From Euphorbia lathyris (Eukaryota > Streptophyta > Magnoliopsida > Malpighiales > Euphorbiaceae), in contig NC_088916.1 in assembly GCF_963576675.1 (NCBI RefSeq), forward strand, positions 76,401,501-76,465,500: a stretch of DNA of 64,000 nucleotides, given 5' to 3'. Every line of letters starts with the position of its first letter. Position 1 is the stretch's first letter. The notes under the pieces were generated by a model that saw nothing but the letters and a program-made list of their open reading frames with translations, did not search any database and was not told the origin of the DNA. Shown here piece by piece: positions 54,714-64,000 of this stretch. A program made the position numbers and the translations under genes.

Positions 54714-57700
54714 ATGGTGATGTGGGTATTCGGGTACGGCTCTCTAATTTGGAAGGCAGGTTTTAACTACGATGATCGACTTGTTGGTTTCATCAATGGC
54801 TATCGCCGACTCTTCCATCAAGGTCTGTCTCTTTCACTCCTTTGTTTAAATGTTTCTGGGAAATACAATATGTTTAAGGTTTTGATCAATTTGGTTTCTT
54901 AATTGATTGGGACTTTGATTTTTTAACATTTGAAAATATTGATCATTCATAGGGATATAGATGGGGGCGGTTCGGGGCGAGGAATGCATTTTCCATCCCC
55001 CATTCTTCAACTAGTCCGGGATCCCCATTTATACTAACCTTGGCTATTTGTTAGATTGGATATAGGAGGTGGGATAGAGATAAAAGAAAAATACGATATA
55101 AGTTATTCACGTTTGTTTGAGAGATAGAAGACTGAGACAGTTGAGTGATAACCAAGAGGTGATGGTATAAAGAGGTGGGATAACTCCTGTTATTTTAATA
55201 GAATGGAAACCCTCAAATTAATGTCACATAGTTTAAATATTCTCGACTATTATAACTTTATCCTTATCCCACCCATTTATCTCTATATCATTATCTCCAT
55301 CCCAATAGAATACCAAACGCGGCTTAAGATATTTTTCTTATTGAATTAGTTAGTTATAAACATAATACTCCTTCCTTTCTATGATAGATATCTTATTAGG
55401 GAATTTTTTTCTTTCCTTCTCACTAATTCAATCATGCATGTTAATTGATTTTTATCCTATATAGTGTTTAAGTTGTCTTTCTACTTTAGAAATAGATAAA
55501 AATTAATTATTGAATGTAATTAATACAATATAATAAAATCCTTTTAGTTAAAATTAATTGCATTTCTTATTTTTTTTTTTTTTTTTGAAGACGCATTTCT
55601 TATACTTTGATATTAAAAGTGTGTAATATTTAGGTTGAATAAATTAAAAAGCTCCTAACTTAGCTCTAAAAACAGATAGGCCTCTGAAGTTTTAAGGGTA
55701 TCCCCCATATTCTTACATGGTAGCATTAGAGAGATTTTGACAAGTTAAAGGTATTATCATTTTAACAAAGTTTAGGTGGATAGTGGCTAATACAGGATTG
55801 GTCTATTGGTGGGTCAAGTTTACACGTGCATCTGTAAACCAAATTTACTAAATTGAACTTGTTGAACTTTTTTTGTATATATACTTATCCGTTTGAGTGG
55901 TCCAGAACTGGTTTTTAAGTACCAATATAAAACTTTTTAAAATTAAGTTAGATTTGGACTATAAAAGTAAGATTGAGTCGCCTATAATATATTAATCAAG
56001 TTACTCAATGAGTTAATTAACTACTACGAACCTTAATTTGTCGGAAACAGGGACCAAAAGCATTTATAATAGGGGTAGTTTCAACAGCCGAGGACCGGAA
56101 ACCATCCATAGTAAGGGTGGTTCCAGCGGTTGGGGTCCCTATCTCCGCCCCTGGTAGCCTACTAGGTCATTTTTAAGCAAGTTAAGTGCTAATATATTGC
56201 TGTAAGTGAATTCAGAGTCAGTAGATTATTTAAGTAAAGCTAACGACATATCTTAAAAATTTACGAGCAAACTGGTTTTTTTAACCAAAATCAGTAGAGT
56301 TAGGAGTGATGTATTTATTCAGCCTATTATTCATTACTCTTAAATTTTATTTTTAAGTTCAAAATAAGGTTTTAAAATTGAAGACTGATTTTATTTTATT
56401 TATTCAGCCTATTATACAGCTTTTTCATAGTCAAATCATGTATATAAAGAACTGATTTTGAACATTAAATTGAAGACTTCGTTGACTGAGTTTTATGTAT
56501 AAATCTGATTTTTCTGGTCACTTTAGGATTAGTATAATTGATCAGTGATTTGATTATAGTGCTATTTTCCTTTTTTTTCCTTTTTTCTTTCTTTTTAATC
56601 AGTGAAATGGTTTCATTTTTCATTTTCTTTTTGTTTGTGGATAGGCAGCACTGATCATAGAGGGACTCCAGAATATCCTGGTAGAACTGTCACTTTAGAG
56701 CCTGCTGATGGAGAAGTTTGTGTGAGTTACTTTTTCATTTATAAATATGAGACAATCTTTCCTTTTTAAAGTGTCTTTCAAGATGAGTTAGGCTCTAAGT
56801 CTAAGATGGTATCAGAGTCTCCTAATTTAACGTTAGGGCTCTTAGTGTTTAACGTACTGAATGTACTGAATATCTGAATAAAAAGATCTAAAATTGAATT
56901 GAACCATTGGCTATTTTTTTAAGATTGAACAGTATTGTATTGTTGACTTATATTAAGTGTAATTTTTAGAGATTTCCTTTATAATTTAGGGTTGAGCATG
57001 GATCTTAGATGAAGAAAAAAAAATTATGAATTAAATCGAACCATTAACTTTTTCTTTTGTGCCGAACTGAAGGTTAGTTTTCATTTGGTATAATTCTGGA
57101 AAAGTTTCAAATCTCCAAACTCAATCAAACAGATCTCAGCCCTACTGCTTGAGGATTATGATCCTAGTCCATAGATTGCAATAGAAGTTTAATTGGTTAT
57201 ATCAACACAACTTATGGGTAGCGTTGTAATTGAGTCGGGTCAAGTCGAGGTTTGACCTGCTTATGCTCGCTCGTTAGAAAATTGACGAGCTCAAGGTCAA
57301 GATCAAGCTCAATATCTTGTTCGTGAGTTGCCCCTGAGTTTGTTCACGAGTTTTGCTTACGAGCTGTTAATTCTGTTCATAAATTTCACTCACAAACAGT
57401 TCATTTGAAATTTTTTTAATACAAAACCACATAGTTTTGAAATCTATAAAACTAAAGTTTACACAAAACCACGTTGTTTTACATTTCCGCCTTTATATCA
57501 ATACTATTATTAAAAAAATAATCAACCAAGTTTGCTCACGAGCTTGTTCATGAATATTATAACTGAGCTTGTTCATGAACTTATAACCGAGTCTGCTCGC
57601 CACTTTCGAATTGAGTTTCGCGCTACTCAAACTCAGCTCCTTAATAAATAGTGTCGAACACGGTCGAGCTTTTGTTGTGTCGAACGTCAAACCACTCATA

Positions 57701-60700
57701 AACGGCTTGGTTCATTTACGGCCCTACTTATATTGCAATTTTATTTTATTTTTTTGTCTTAATTTTGCAAGATCATAGTGGGGAGTTGCATACAAGATTT
57801 CCAACAAAGAAGATGAAGAGACTGCACTAACGGTTAGTGTTTTCAACTATATATGCATGTCGTTAAAGCTTTTTGCGTACGCTAGGACTCGAACTCGAAC
57901 TCGAGATCTAGTGCGACTTGAAGCTCTTAACCACTCAAACCAACCTTAATTAGTAGTGCAGATGTACTTTTTGAGATGAATTAGATGTTTATTTACGCAT
58001 ACTAAATTTCTTTTGTTAACGTGATTACGATTATAATATGTCAACCCGAATTAATATTCGTGCTTGTGGCTTGTTCTAATATGCTCATTGAACCTTTCCA
58101 TGCCACTTTGACCATATTTTTACAGTACTTGGAAGTGAGGGAAAAGCAGTATGATCAGAAGGCTTATGTTGATTTCTACACAGTAAGTTCCAACTGTTGA
58201 AATAGTTATGGTTTTATAAATTACATATCTTAGTTTCTGACACGACAACACGATTTATAGAGATTTTACTTGACAAATTCATATGACACGGGTATTATTT
58301 TTGTGTCATTTATAACATATATAAATCACATAGTATACAGGGATAAGATCCTAATAATTTGTCTATGTTGTTTTTGTAGAAGTGTAAATTACTTTTAATG
58401 TACTAAATGGTAAAATTTTACACCTAATGTTTCTGAGTAAGAACAACTTTACCCTTACAAAATTTGAACAGACTGTTTTTCTGTTATTTGACCCGTTATT
58501 TAACTGTCACTGCCAAAATACTAAAAACTAGCCTGCTACATATAAGTTAATTGCAAAAAAAAAAAAAAAAAAACTGCCTGAAGTATTAACTATGTTATTA
58601 TCACAGTTAATAACAACCTTTTAAAATACACGAAACTACTTCAGTTTATCGATAAATTTGTTTGGAATATCTGATGTGACAGTCAAATAACGGTAAAACC
58701 AGTCCATTCAAATTTTCTGTTAGATAGGAGTAAAATTGATCTTGTTTGGATTAATGGTAAAGTTTTACTATTTAATACCTTAAGAATGAATTTGCATATG
58801 GATAAATTTAAACCTTTATCTGTAAAATATATAATCACATAACGCAATTATGATACGATAATCAGTTTTTTCATGTTACGATAACCAATTAAGCGTCTCT
58901 TCTGAAATTTGGTTTCAGGAATCCACAGCTACAGCTCCTGCCATTACAGGAGTAATGGTGTAAGTAGCAAGACTCAGAATCTACTACAGTTACATTTCTT
59001 TTATTTACATTCGAGGGTAAAAAGTTTCTATGATCACTAAAGTAGAGATTTTGTGTTCGATGGTCACTAAAGTATTTTTTTATCCGATAAAATCAGTAAA
59101 GTAGTAAATTTGTGTTAATAAAGTTACTATGACTGGATGCATCGATCAAGACCACTGAAAAACTGTCATGGTATGTCTTACCATGTTGCCACATAAATTC
59201 AAAATATGAATAAAAGAATGAACTGAATCAATTTGAGATACAAGCTATGGGTTAGAATATTTAGAAAATTATAAAAAAAATTAATTTCCACGTGTAACTA
59301 TTGGTTGCTATGTGGTGACATGTGTCGGATATTTTATGAGGTGTTGTCGGCATGGCAGCCACGTTAGCTTTTCAATTGTTCAGATCGTCGGATCCGGCCA
59401 GAGTAACTTTATTTACATAAATTTGCTAATGTAGCTACTTTATTGAATCAAAAACTACTTTACGGCTGTTGGTAAAGCGTCTATTTTAACGACAATAGAA
59501 ACTTTTTACCCTTACATTTGATGGTGGAAATCCAAATTGAATGCAGATATATAGGATCATCAGACAAGAAGCATAATCAAAATTACTTGGGTCCTGCACC
59601 TCTTGAAGACATAGCCAAGTATGCATCTTACACTGTCCTTTATGCTTTTATCGCTCTTTAACTTTAGTGTTACTAATACGATGGTTCCTAAACAAAGGAG
59701 TATGATTACCGACATTTTAACCACGCATTTCTACTGATCAATGGTTATTTAAAATCTATATTAGTATATTGAGGTCACAGGTTCGAGTCTTAGGAGCGGC
59801 CTCTTGCCAAATAAATTGGCAGGGGAAGGCTTGCCCCAGTACACCCTTGTGGTGGGACCCCTCCCCGGACCCTCGCTCAGCAGAGACGCGTAGTGCACCG
59901 GACCGCCCTTTATATGTTAGAATTCAAGAACTTTTATGTCCAGTTTTAGAATTCAAAAGCTATTGTATTAGTAATGCTAAAATTGAAAGACTATGAGTAC
60001 ATTTTACCCGTTTATTTTCACACACGTTATTTGTGTTAGAAATTATGTTGTATGATACTCCTTTTCAGTAGCGTTTCTGTGTTTTGTGTTTATATTCATA
60101 TTCGTTTCAGCCTTCTTTTGAAGACTGTTATGAAGACTATGCTTTAAAAATAATGTTTCAAATGTCCGTTTCTGTATTGCAGACAAATAGTCAATGCCGA
60201 AGGTCCCTCAGGACCCAACAGAGAGTATCTTTTTCAACTCGACATGGCTCTTCATCAAATTGGTAATAAGCTTTCTGCTAGTTATTTTCAGTTTCATTGT
60301 TGCAAAAACGGATTGGGAAAAGTACAAATAAATCTATTATCGATTTCGTACCATTGCAAATAAAGAAATGTGGTATTTTCGTTTTAAAAAGAAAAAACTA
60401 TGTGGTTTACATTGTTAGGAAAAGAAGAAATTTGATTAACACCGTTTAACACATCATTAAATCAAAATATCAAGTGAATAATTCAAGATCATACGCTTTG
60501 AAAAATCAACATATCACGGTAATAGAAGTTCACATGTCACATCAACGACTAATAGTGTTTAGGGTTGTAATCGAGCCGAGCCGAGCCGAGTTTTTCCCTT
60601 TTCAGGCTCGGCTCTTTAGAAAATTGACGAGTTCGAATTCAACATTTTGTCCGTGAGCTGTTCGCGAGTTTGTTCACGAGCTTTGCTCGTAATCAACTTG

Positions 60701-61513
60701 TTAATTCAGTTCATGAACTCGCACGCGAACAACTTATTAATTATAATTCTTATTAATTATATTGATTTGAACTTTTTTTACACAAAACTATATAGTTCTA
60801 TAACCTATAAGACTAAATTTTACACAAAACTACGTTGTTATACATTTTCCCTTTATAGAAATGTTATTATTTAAATAATCGAACCAAGCTTACATACGAG
60901 CGTGTTCATGAAAATTACAATCGAGCTTGCTAATGAACTTGTTCATGAACCTATAATCGAGCTTATTCACGAACTTCGCGGTGCTCAAACTCGGCTTGCT
61001 TATAAATCGAGCCGAACACCGAGCCACTCATGAGCGGCTCGACTCATTTACAGCCCTAACATTATTAATTGAATTTTTTTATTTTACTAAGGCAAGAATC
61101 ATTTGGCGCCTTTGATCATTCTGATTTTGGTACATTGAACCCCTGATCTTTCATTTCAACGTATTAAATCCTCTTATCTTTTATTTATAATCATATTAAG
61201 TAGCTGATGATCAAAAGAAAATTATTCAAGTTTTAACCTAAAACTCAGTTAATATAACGTTGTTCATTTTATGTAAGTTCGAAATTTGCATTTTAATAGT
61301 TCGAAAATAATTTTTTACACCTATAACGTGGTTATAGAGAAATTGTACAAAACTTTATTTTAAATTATAAAAGGTAAGAAAGATGAAATGAGTAACGCTC
61401 TTTATTGATTGGGTTTTTTCCCTATAGGATGCAAGGACAGGCATGTGATTGATCTGGCTAATGAAGTGAGGCGTATTCTTTCAGACGAGGAGCAAACAAA
61501 GCTGATATCTTGA
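54714..61513 (+). CDS. GGCT2;3: Gamma-glutamylcyclotransferase, ChaC type (GGCT2;3-like)
   Basis: Eight exons give 191 aa: 54714-54822, 56645-56721, 57779-57832, 58126-58182, 58919-58959, 59547-59618, 60183-60262 and 61428-61513. All introns are GT-AG with frame kept. The enzyme cleaves glutathione to 5-oxoproline and Cys-Gly in the cytosol, feeding the gamma-glutamyl cycle. Visible hallmarks are the N-terminal [11 protein letters not shown] with the nucleotide-like YGSL loop (residues 8-11), [16 protein letters not shown] (about 39-54), [10 protein letters not shown] with the family's catalytic glutamate at position 83, NYLGPAP (around 123-129) and [10 protein letters not shown]. Length matches plant GGCT2 proteins (about 190-225). 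Best match by memory is Arabidopsis At1g44790. Introns are large and filled with MITEs, but coding sequence is undamaged. Confidence 0.95.
55045..55325. mobile_element. MITE in GGCT intron 1
   Basis: It shares GGTGGGATAGAGATAA and the inverted TTATCCTTATCCCACCCATTTATCTC ... CCATCCCAATAGAATACCAAAC with the element split by the solo LTR at 50108-53370. Its AGGTGATGGTATAAAGAGGTGGGATAACTCC block parallels GGGATGGTATAAAGGGGCTGGATAAACTTC there. Non-coding. Confidence 0.6.
55781..56153. mobile_element. hAT-like element in GGCT intron 1
   Basis: This is an uninterrupted relative of the outer element at 45787-47269: TAGTGGCTAATACAGGATTGG, GGGTCAAGTTTACACGTGC, GATTTGGACTATAAAAGTAAGATTGAGTCG, then GGACCGGAAACCATCCAT and an end in ATCTCCGCCCCTG. 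No target duplication is conserved. Confidence 0.7.
57220..57725. mobile_element. GAGC-rich inverted-repeat element, copy 2, in GGCT intron 2
   Basis: Starts AGCGTTGTAATTGAGTCGGG and ends AACGGCTTGGTTCATTTACGGCCCT. It contains the central block with ACACAAAACCACGTTGTTTTACA that copy 1 lacks, and matches copy 3 throughout. About 506 bp, non-coding. Confidence 0.75.
58385..58800. mobile_element. Foldback element in GGCT intron 4
   Basis: The left arm ACTAAATGGTAAAATTTTAC...AACAACTTTACCCTTACAAAATTTG...TTATTTGACC pairs with the inverted right arm CAAATAACGGTAAAA...CAAATTTTCTG..AGTAAAATTGATC...AATGGTAAAGTTTTACTATTTA. An A-run (58555-58573) lies in the loop. Boundaries approximate. Confidence 0.55.
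59015..59511. mobile_element. Foldback element in GGCT intron 5
   Basis: A perfect 17-bp terminal inverted repeat GGGTAAAAAGTTTCTAT starts the element and its complement ends it. Arms stay alignable inward (ACTAAAGTAG / CTACTTTA blocks). Flanking 10-mers TTACATTCGA (59005-59014) and TTACATTTGA (59512-59521) match at 9 of 10. This fits the Mutator superfamily, which makes 8-11-bp duplications. Confidence 0.8.
59771..59912 (+). mobile_element. Au SINE in GGCT intron 6
   Basis: The sequence from GAGGTCACAGGTTCGAGTC to the end GTGCACCGGACCGCCCTTT is the well-known 3' two thirds of plant Au SINEs, including TTGCCAAATAAATTGGCAGG and CCTTGTGGTGGGACCCCTCC. GGTTCGAGTC at 59780-59789 is the B box. The 5' part with the A box is missing or diverged, so it is a 5'-truncated copy. 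Confidence 0.85.
60561..61057. mobile_element. GAGC-rich inverted-repeat element, copy 3, in GGCT intron 7
   Basis: Ends AGGGTTGTAATCGAGCCGAG and inverted AGGGCTGTAAATGAGTCGAG. The interior has GTGAGCTGTTCGCGAG, TTCATGAAC palindromes and the ACACAAAACTACGTTGTTATACA block shared with copy 2. This is the best-preserved of the three copies. Confidence 0.78.
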
Positions 61514-63079
61514 TGCAAAGAGCATGCACCATTCTACCATTCTTGAAATTGACTTTCTTTTTTCTAATTTGGAAAAAGATATTGCTTTTTTTTTTTTTTT
61601 TTTTGCCAATCAAAACTGTCATGGAACTGTTTTAACCAACCGCTAAAGTTTATAGTTAAAGTCTATCATAGATCTTATACGCCGTTTGGTACAAGAGGCT
61701 TTGATACCATGTCATGAAACCGTTTGAACTAAAAATTCGAGCTGATAGTTAAGGTTCAATCATATATTTTATATTGATCTCTGACAGAAACTAATTATCA
61801 CAAATTAATGTCGGGGTTAATATGGTTGCTTTTGCATTAAAAATAAATAAAATAATAATAATCAAACAGGTTCTCCCGTTGAGCCTCTCGATAAAAGTTT
61901 GATTGTATTCGGCTTGATTTATAAACGAGTTGAGCTTGAGCATATGTCAAGAAACATCAGATATTAACGTTATGGGTGTCAGTCAGACCTTTCAACGGAT
62001 AGAAATGGTATTGCCGTTGAGATTTCTTCTAATCTTCCAGTAGATTGAATTCTCATCTTTTCCATTTTATGCTCGACGTTATGCTGCGCAGAGTTGAAAT
62101 CGATTCTTGAGTTTTCATGTAAATATTTCTCAGCTTCAATGATATCTTCCTTCTTTCCTCAAACATAATAATTCGATTTGCTTCTTTCTTCTCCGCTCCG
62201 CCCAACACCGGTGAAATCTCTAATTGCAAAGTTAAAAATTCCTTCCTCAATGTCATCTTTATGTTTAGATGGACATAATGGTGCAAGATTAACAATCCAT
62301 ATCAATTTTCTTTCAGGAGATCCAACGATTTATAGAAATTTCGGATAGGTAGAACAAAGAAACTCGGAAAAGAAAAACGGAAGTCTGGAGTTAATGTGGA
62401 TCGCACAATTCAAAGAGCGAAAATTCAAAAAAGGAGTCGTGAGCGACAAATTTCCGTTGATGCCTTTTTTCCGGAAAAGATTTGAAAATTTTAGAGAAAT
62501 TAAGGGATTAATCGAAAAGCATGAGTAGCATATTTTTGTTTCATTGATGAGCAATTCTAGGGAAATAAAAATAAGTTTTCTATTTGAATTAACTACTAAT
62601 ATATTTCTTAACTTATTTGCTTCCTGATTTTTGTAATTACTGGGTCATTTTATTTCTTACTGTATCTTTTGATTGTAATTATTGGATCATCTCTGTTTTT
62701 CTATTGCTCCTTTGTTAATGAGGTGTGGATTATGATTGCTAGGAGAAAACACATTATCCCTTTGTTTCATGCTTCTTGACCACCATGTGTTTTCTATTGT
62801 ATAGTCTGTTGTTTCTCTTCCAAACTTTCTGCCTGTTTAGCGTTAATTTTTTTATGTTTCTGGTACTTTTGTTAACTTGTGACTAATTGGTGGGTTTGGT
62901 AAAGTTTAAGGACTTATTTGCTGATTTGAGAAGAATGGGGATCCAATTGATTTTGGCTGTAAAGTTGAGGGGATAAATGGGTGTTATGCCTTCTGAAATT
63001 CAAAAGGCTAATCCATTTTGGACGAGTTCAGAAGGCTTAATGCATTGCACCTACAAATTCACACATGGTCACCGGAGAG
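61514..63079. other. Downstream region of the GGCT gene
   Basis: 61514-61600 should contain the GGCT 3' untranslated region, followed by a T-run at 61588-61605. Two minus-strand frames (62053-62295 and 62330-62554) lie in a slightly GC-richer stretch but show no recognisable domain, splice pattern or start context. I do not call a gene here. Confidence 0.45.
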
Positions 63080-63231
63080 AAATTTTACAATACTCCGGGA
63101 GTAATACTCCCAGTCAATCAAAATCGTTTTGAATATCACTACATAGACATGATTGGTGGAAACAAAAAATATATATACACATGTCATGAATTGATTGGTC
63201 GGGAGTATTACTCTAGGAGTACCCTAAAATT
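63080..63231. mobile_element. MITE, copy B of the AAATTTTACA.ACTCC family
   Basis: The left end AAATTTTACAATACTCCGGG and the inverted right end AATTTTAGGGTACTCCTAGA; the interior AAAATCGTTTTGAATATCAC and CATGATTGGTG match copy A at 16391-16564. It is 152 bp. This copy keeps stronger end complementarity (GGGAGTAATACTCCC / GGGAGTATTACTC). Confidence 0.7.
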
Positions 63232-63600
63232 ACTCAGTCACCGGGAAACGTTAAAAATTCCATGAAAGAATATGGGGCTTTAATTTTTTATAAATCCCCT
63301 AAAAATATCAATTTAGCACCCAAAAATCACGAAAGACCACCACATGCACACTGTCGGTGAATCCTCGACCTGTCACTGATGATAGTGACAGTGGGCTTAT
63401 CTTGATAAGAAATTTTATGGTTTACACTTTAAGTTAAACTTTAACAGGGTAAGATAGATACCCCATTTTTTCAGTCACCAAAACAGATGTTGTTCTACCA
63501 AGTTCTGCAAACAAATTCTCCATTAAAGCTATATGTTCCTACACGCAATAAATACTAAAACAATGAATTAGAATAAGATGATACATCCATATACTTCAAA

Positions 63601-63930
63601 CCTCAAGCTACTTATCGCCGTTCACTCGCTGTCTTTGCCTACATCTGCATATGAAACAGAGAATATCATGATATGGCACAGAGACCAAAATATCTAAAAC
63701 TGTCAATTTCTTAGCAAGAACACGATTTACAAAGATAACCTGCTTAACACGACCTCAAGCTACTTACCGTTGATTGTTTTCCCTGTTCACTCGCTGTCTT
63801 CGCCTTCATCTGCATACGAAACAGAGAATATCATGACATGGCACAGAGACCACAATATCTAGGACTGTCAATTTCTTAGCAAGAACATGATTTACAGAGA
63901 TAATCCGCTTAACAAGACCCGTTTAACACA
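63601..63930. repeat. Tandem duplication of about 165 bp at the right edge
   Basis: CCTCAAGCTACTTA.CG..G, TTCACTCGCTGTCTT.GCC, CATCTGCATA.GAAACAGAG, AATATCATGA.ATGGCACAGA, CTGTCAATTTCTTAGCAAGA and TTTACA.AGATAA recur, starting near 63601 and 63756. The second copy carries an extra 20 bp or so (GTTGATTGTTTTCCCT). Confidence 0.85.
63787..63809 (-). CDS. Possible terminal exon of an off-window minus-strand gene
   Basis: On the minus strand a pyrimidine-rich tract TTCTCTGTTTCGTATGCAG ends at 63810 and is followed by 23 nt that, with one base from a preceding exon, read DEGEDSE then TGA. Short acidic C-terminal tails of this kind are common at the ends of eukaryotic proteins. The tandem copy at 63622-63644 has the same acceptor and reads DVGKDSE then TGA. 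The remainder of the gene would lie right of the window. This is a prediction from splice context only. Confidence 0.3.
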
Positions 63931-64000
63931 ATGATTGTTTTTCTTACATTTATATATCATATAATATATTGATCAAATAACAATTATGGCACGATAAACC

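Noticed and set aside
62053..62554. Two minus-strand ORFs of 74 and 80 codons
   Set aside because: No recognisable domain, splice context or conserved pattern; frames this long are expected by chance over 64 kb.

Overview
This window is nuclear DNA of a flowering plant, most likely a eudicot. The evidence is AT-rich intergenic DNA, GT-AG introns with T-rich acceptors, plant-type LTR retrotransposons (SIRE/Maximus-like copia, an Athila-like element with a tRNA-Asp-type primer site), Au-type SINEs, and two gene families with plant-specific exon layouts. It holds three intact genes, all on the + strand, which I assembled exon by exon. Two are WAT1-related/UMAMIT transporters (17721-22475, 369 aa, and 35852-41013, 371 aa). 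The third is a ChaC-type gamma-glutamylcyclotransferase (54714-61513, 191 aa). Everything else is transposable-element sequence or unassigned intergenic DNA.

Layout. 1-12037 is a three-level nest: a non-autonomous Athila-like LTR element (1403-7663) sits in the 5' leader of a minus-strand SIRE-like copia element (1-9193, cut by the window edge), which itself sits in an old gypsy relic (9194-12037). 12038-17720 is relic sequence with a large foldback element and LTR debris. 17721-22475 is WAT1 gene 1, whose last intron carries a 1.9-kb hAT-like element with a Harbinger element inside it. 22476-35851 is an intergenic stretch with a TRIM-like LTR element (28502-30553), foldback elements, a SINE, old LTR fragments and a decayed transposon gene. 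35852-41013 is WAT1 gene 2. 41014-54713 contains a four-family transposon nest (45787-47269), two solo LTRs with target-site duplications (48995-49498 and 50194-53065) and a SINE inside a foldback element. 54714-61513 is the GGCT gene. 61514-64000 ends with what may be the last exon of a minus-strand gene, present in two tandem copies.

The two WAT1 genes share the same seven-exon structure; exons 2, 3, 5 and 6 have identical lengths (63, 117, 159 and 152 nt). They are therefore a tandem duplication, with intron lengths that diverged through transposon insertion. They encode 10-helix membrane proteins of a family that moves amino acids or auxin-related compounds. The GGCT is a cytosolic glutathione-degrading enzyme and has no evident functional link to them.

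I found no wholly new gene system. The most unusual signals are: (1) arrays of GC-rich near-palindromes placed just upstream of the TATA box in two unrelated long LTRs, one of which has its TATA box in the loop of a perfect 12-bp inverted repeat; (2) a three-copy family of foldback elements with a palindromic CGGATGC/GCATCCG core and 8-bp target duplications; (3) the dense, datable nest of four DNA-transposon superfamilies at 45.8-47.3 kb; and (4) the duplicated terminal exon near the right edge. All coordinates were read by eye. Element ends without a stated target duplication are approximate.
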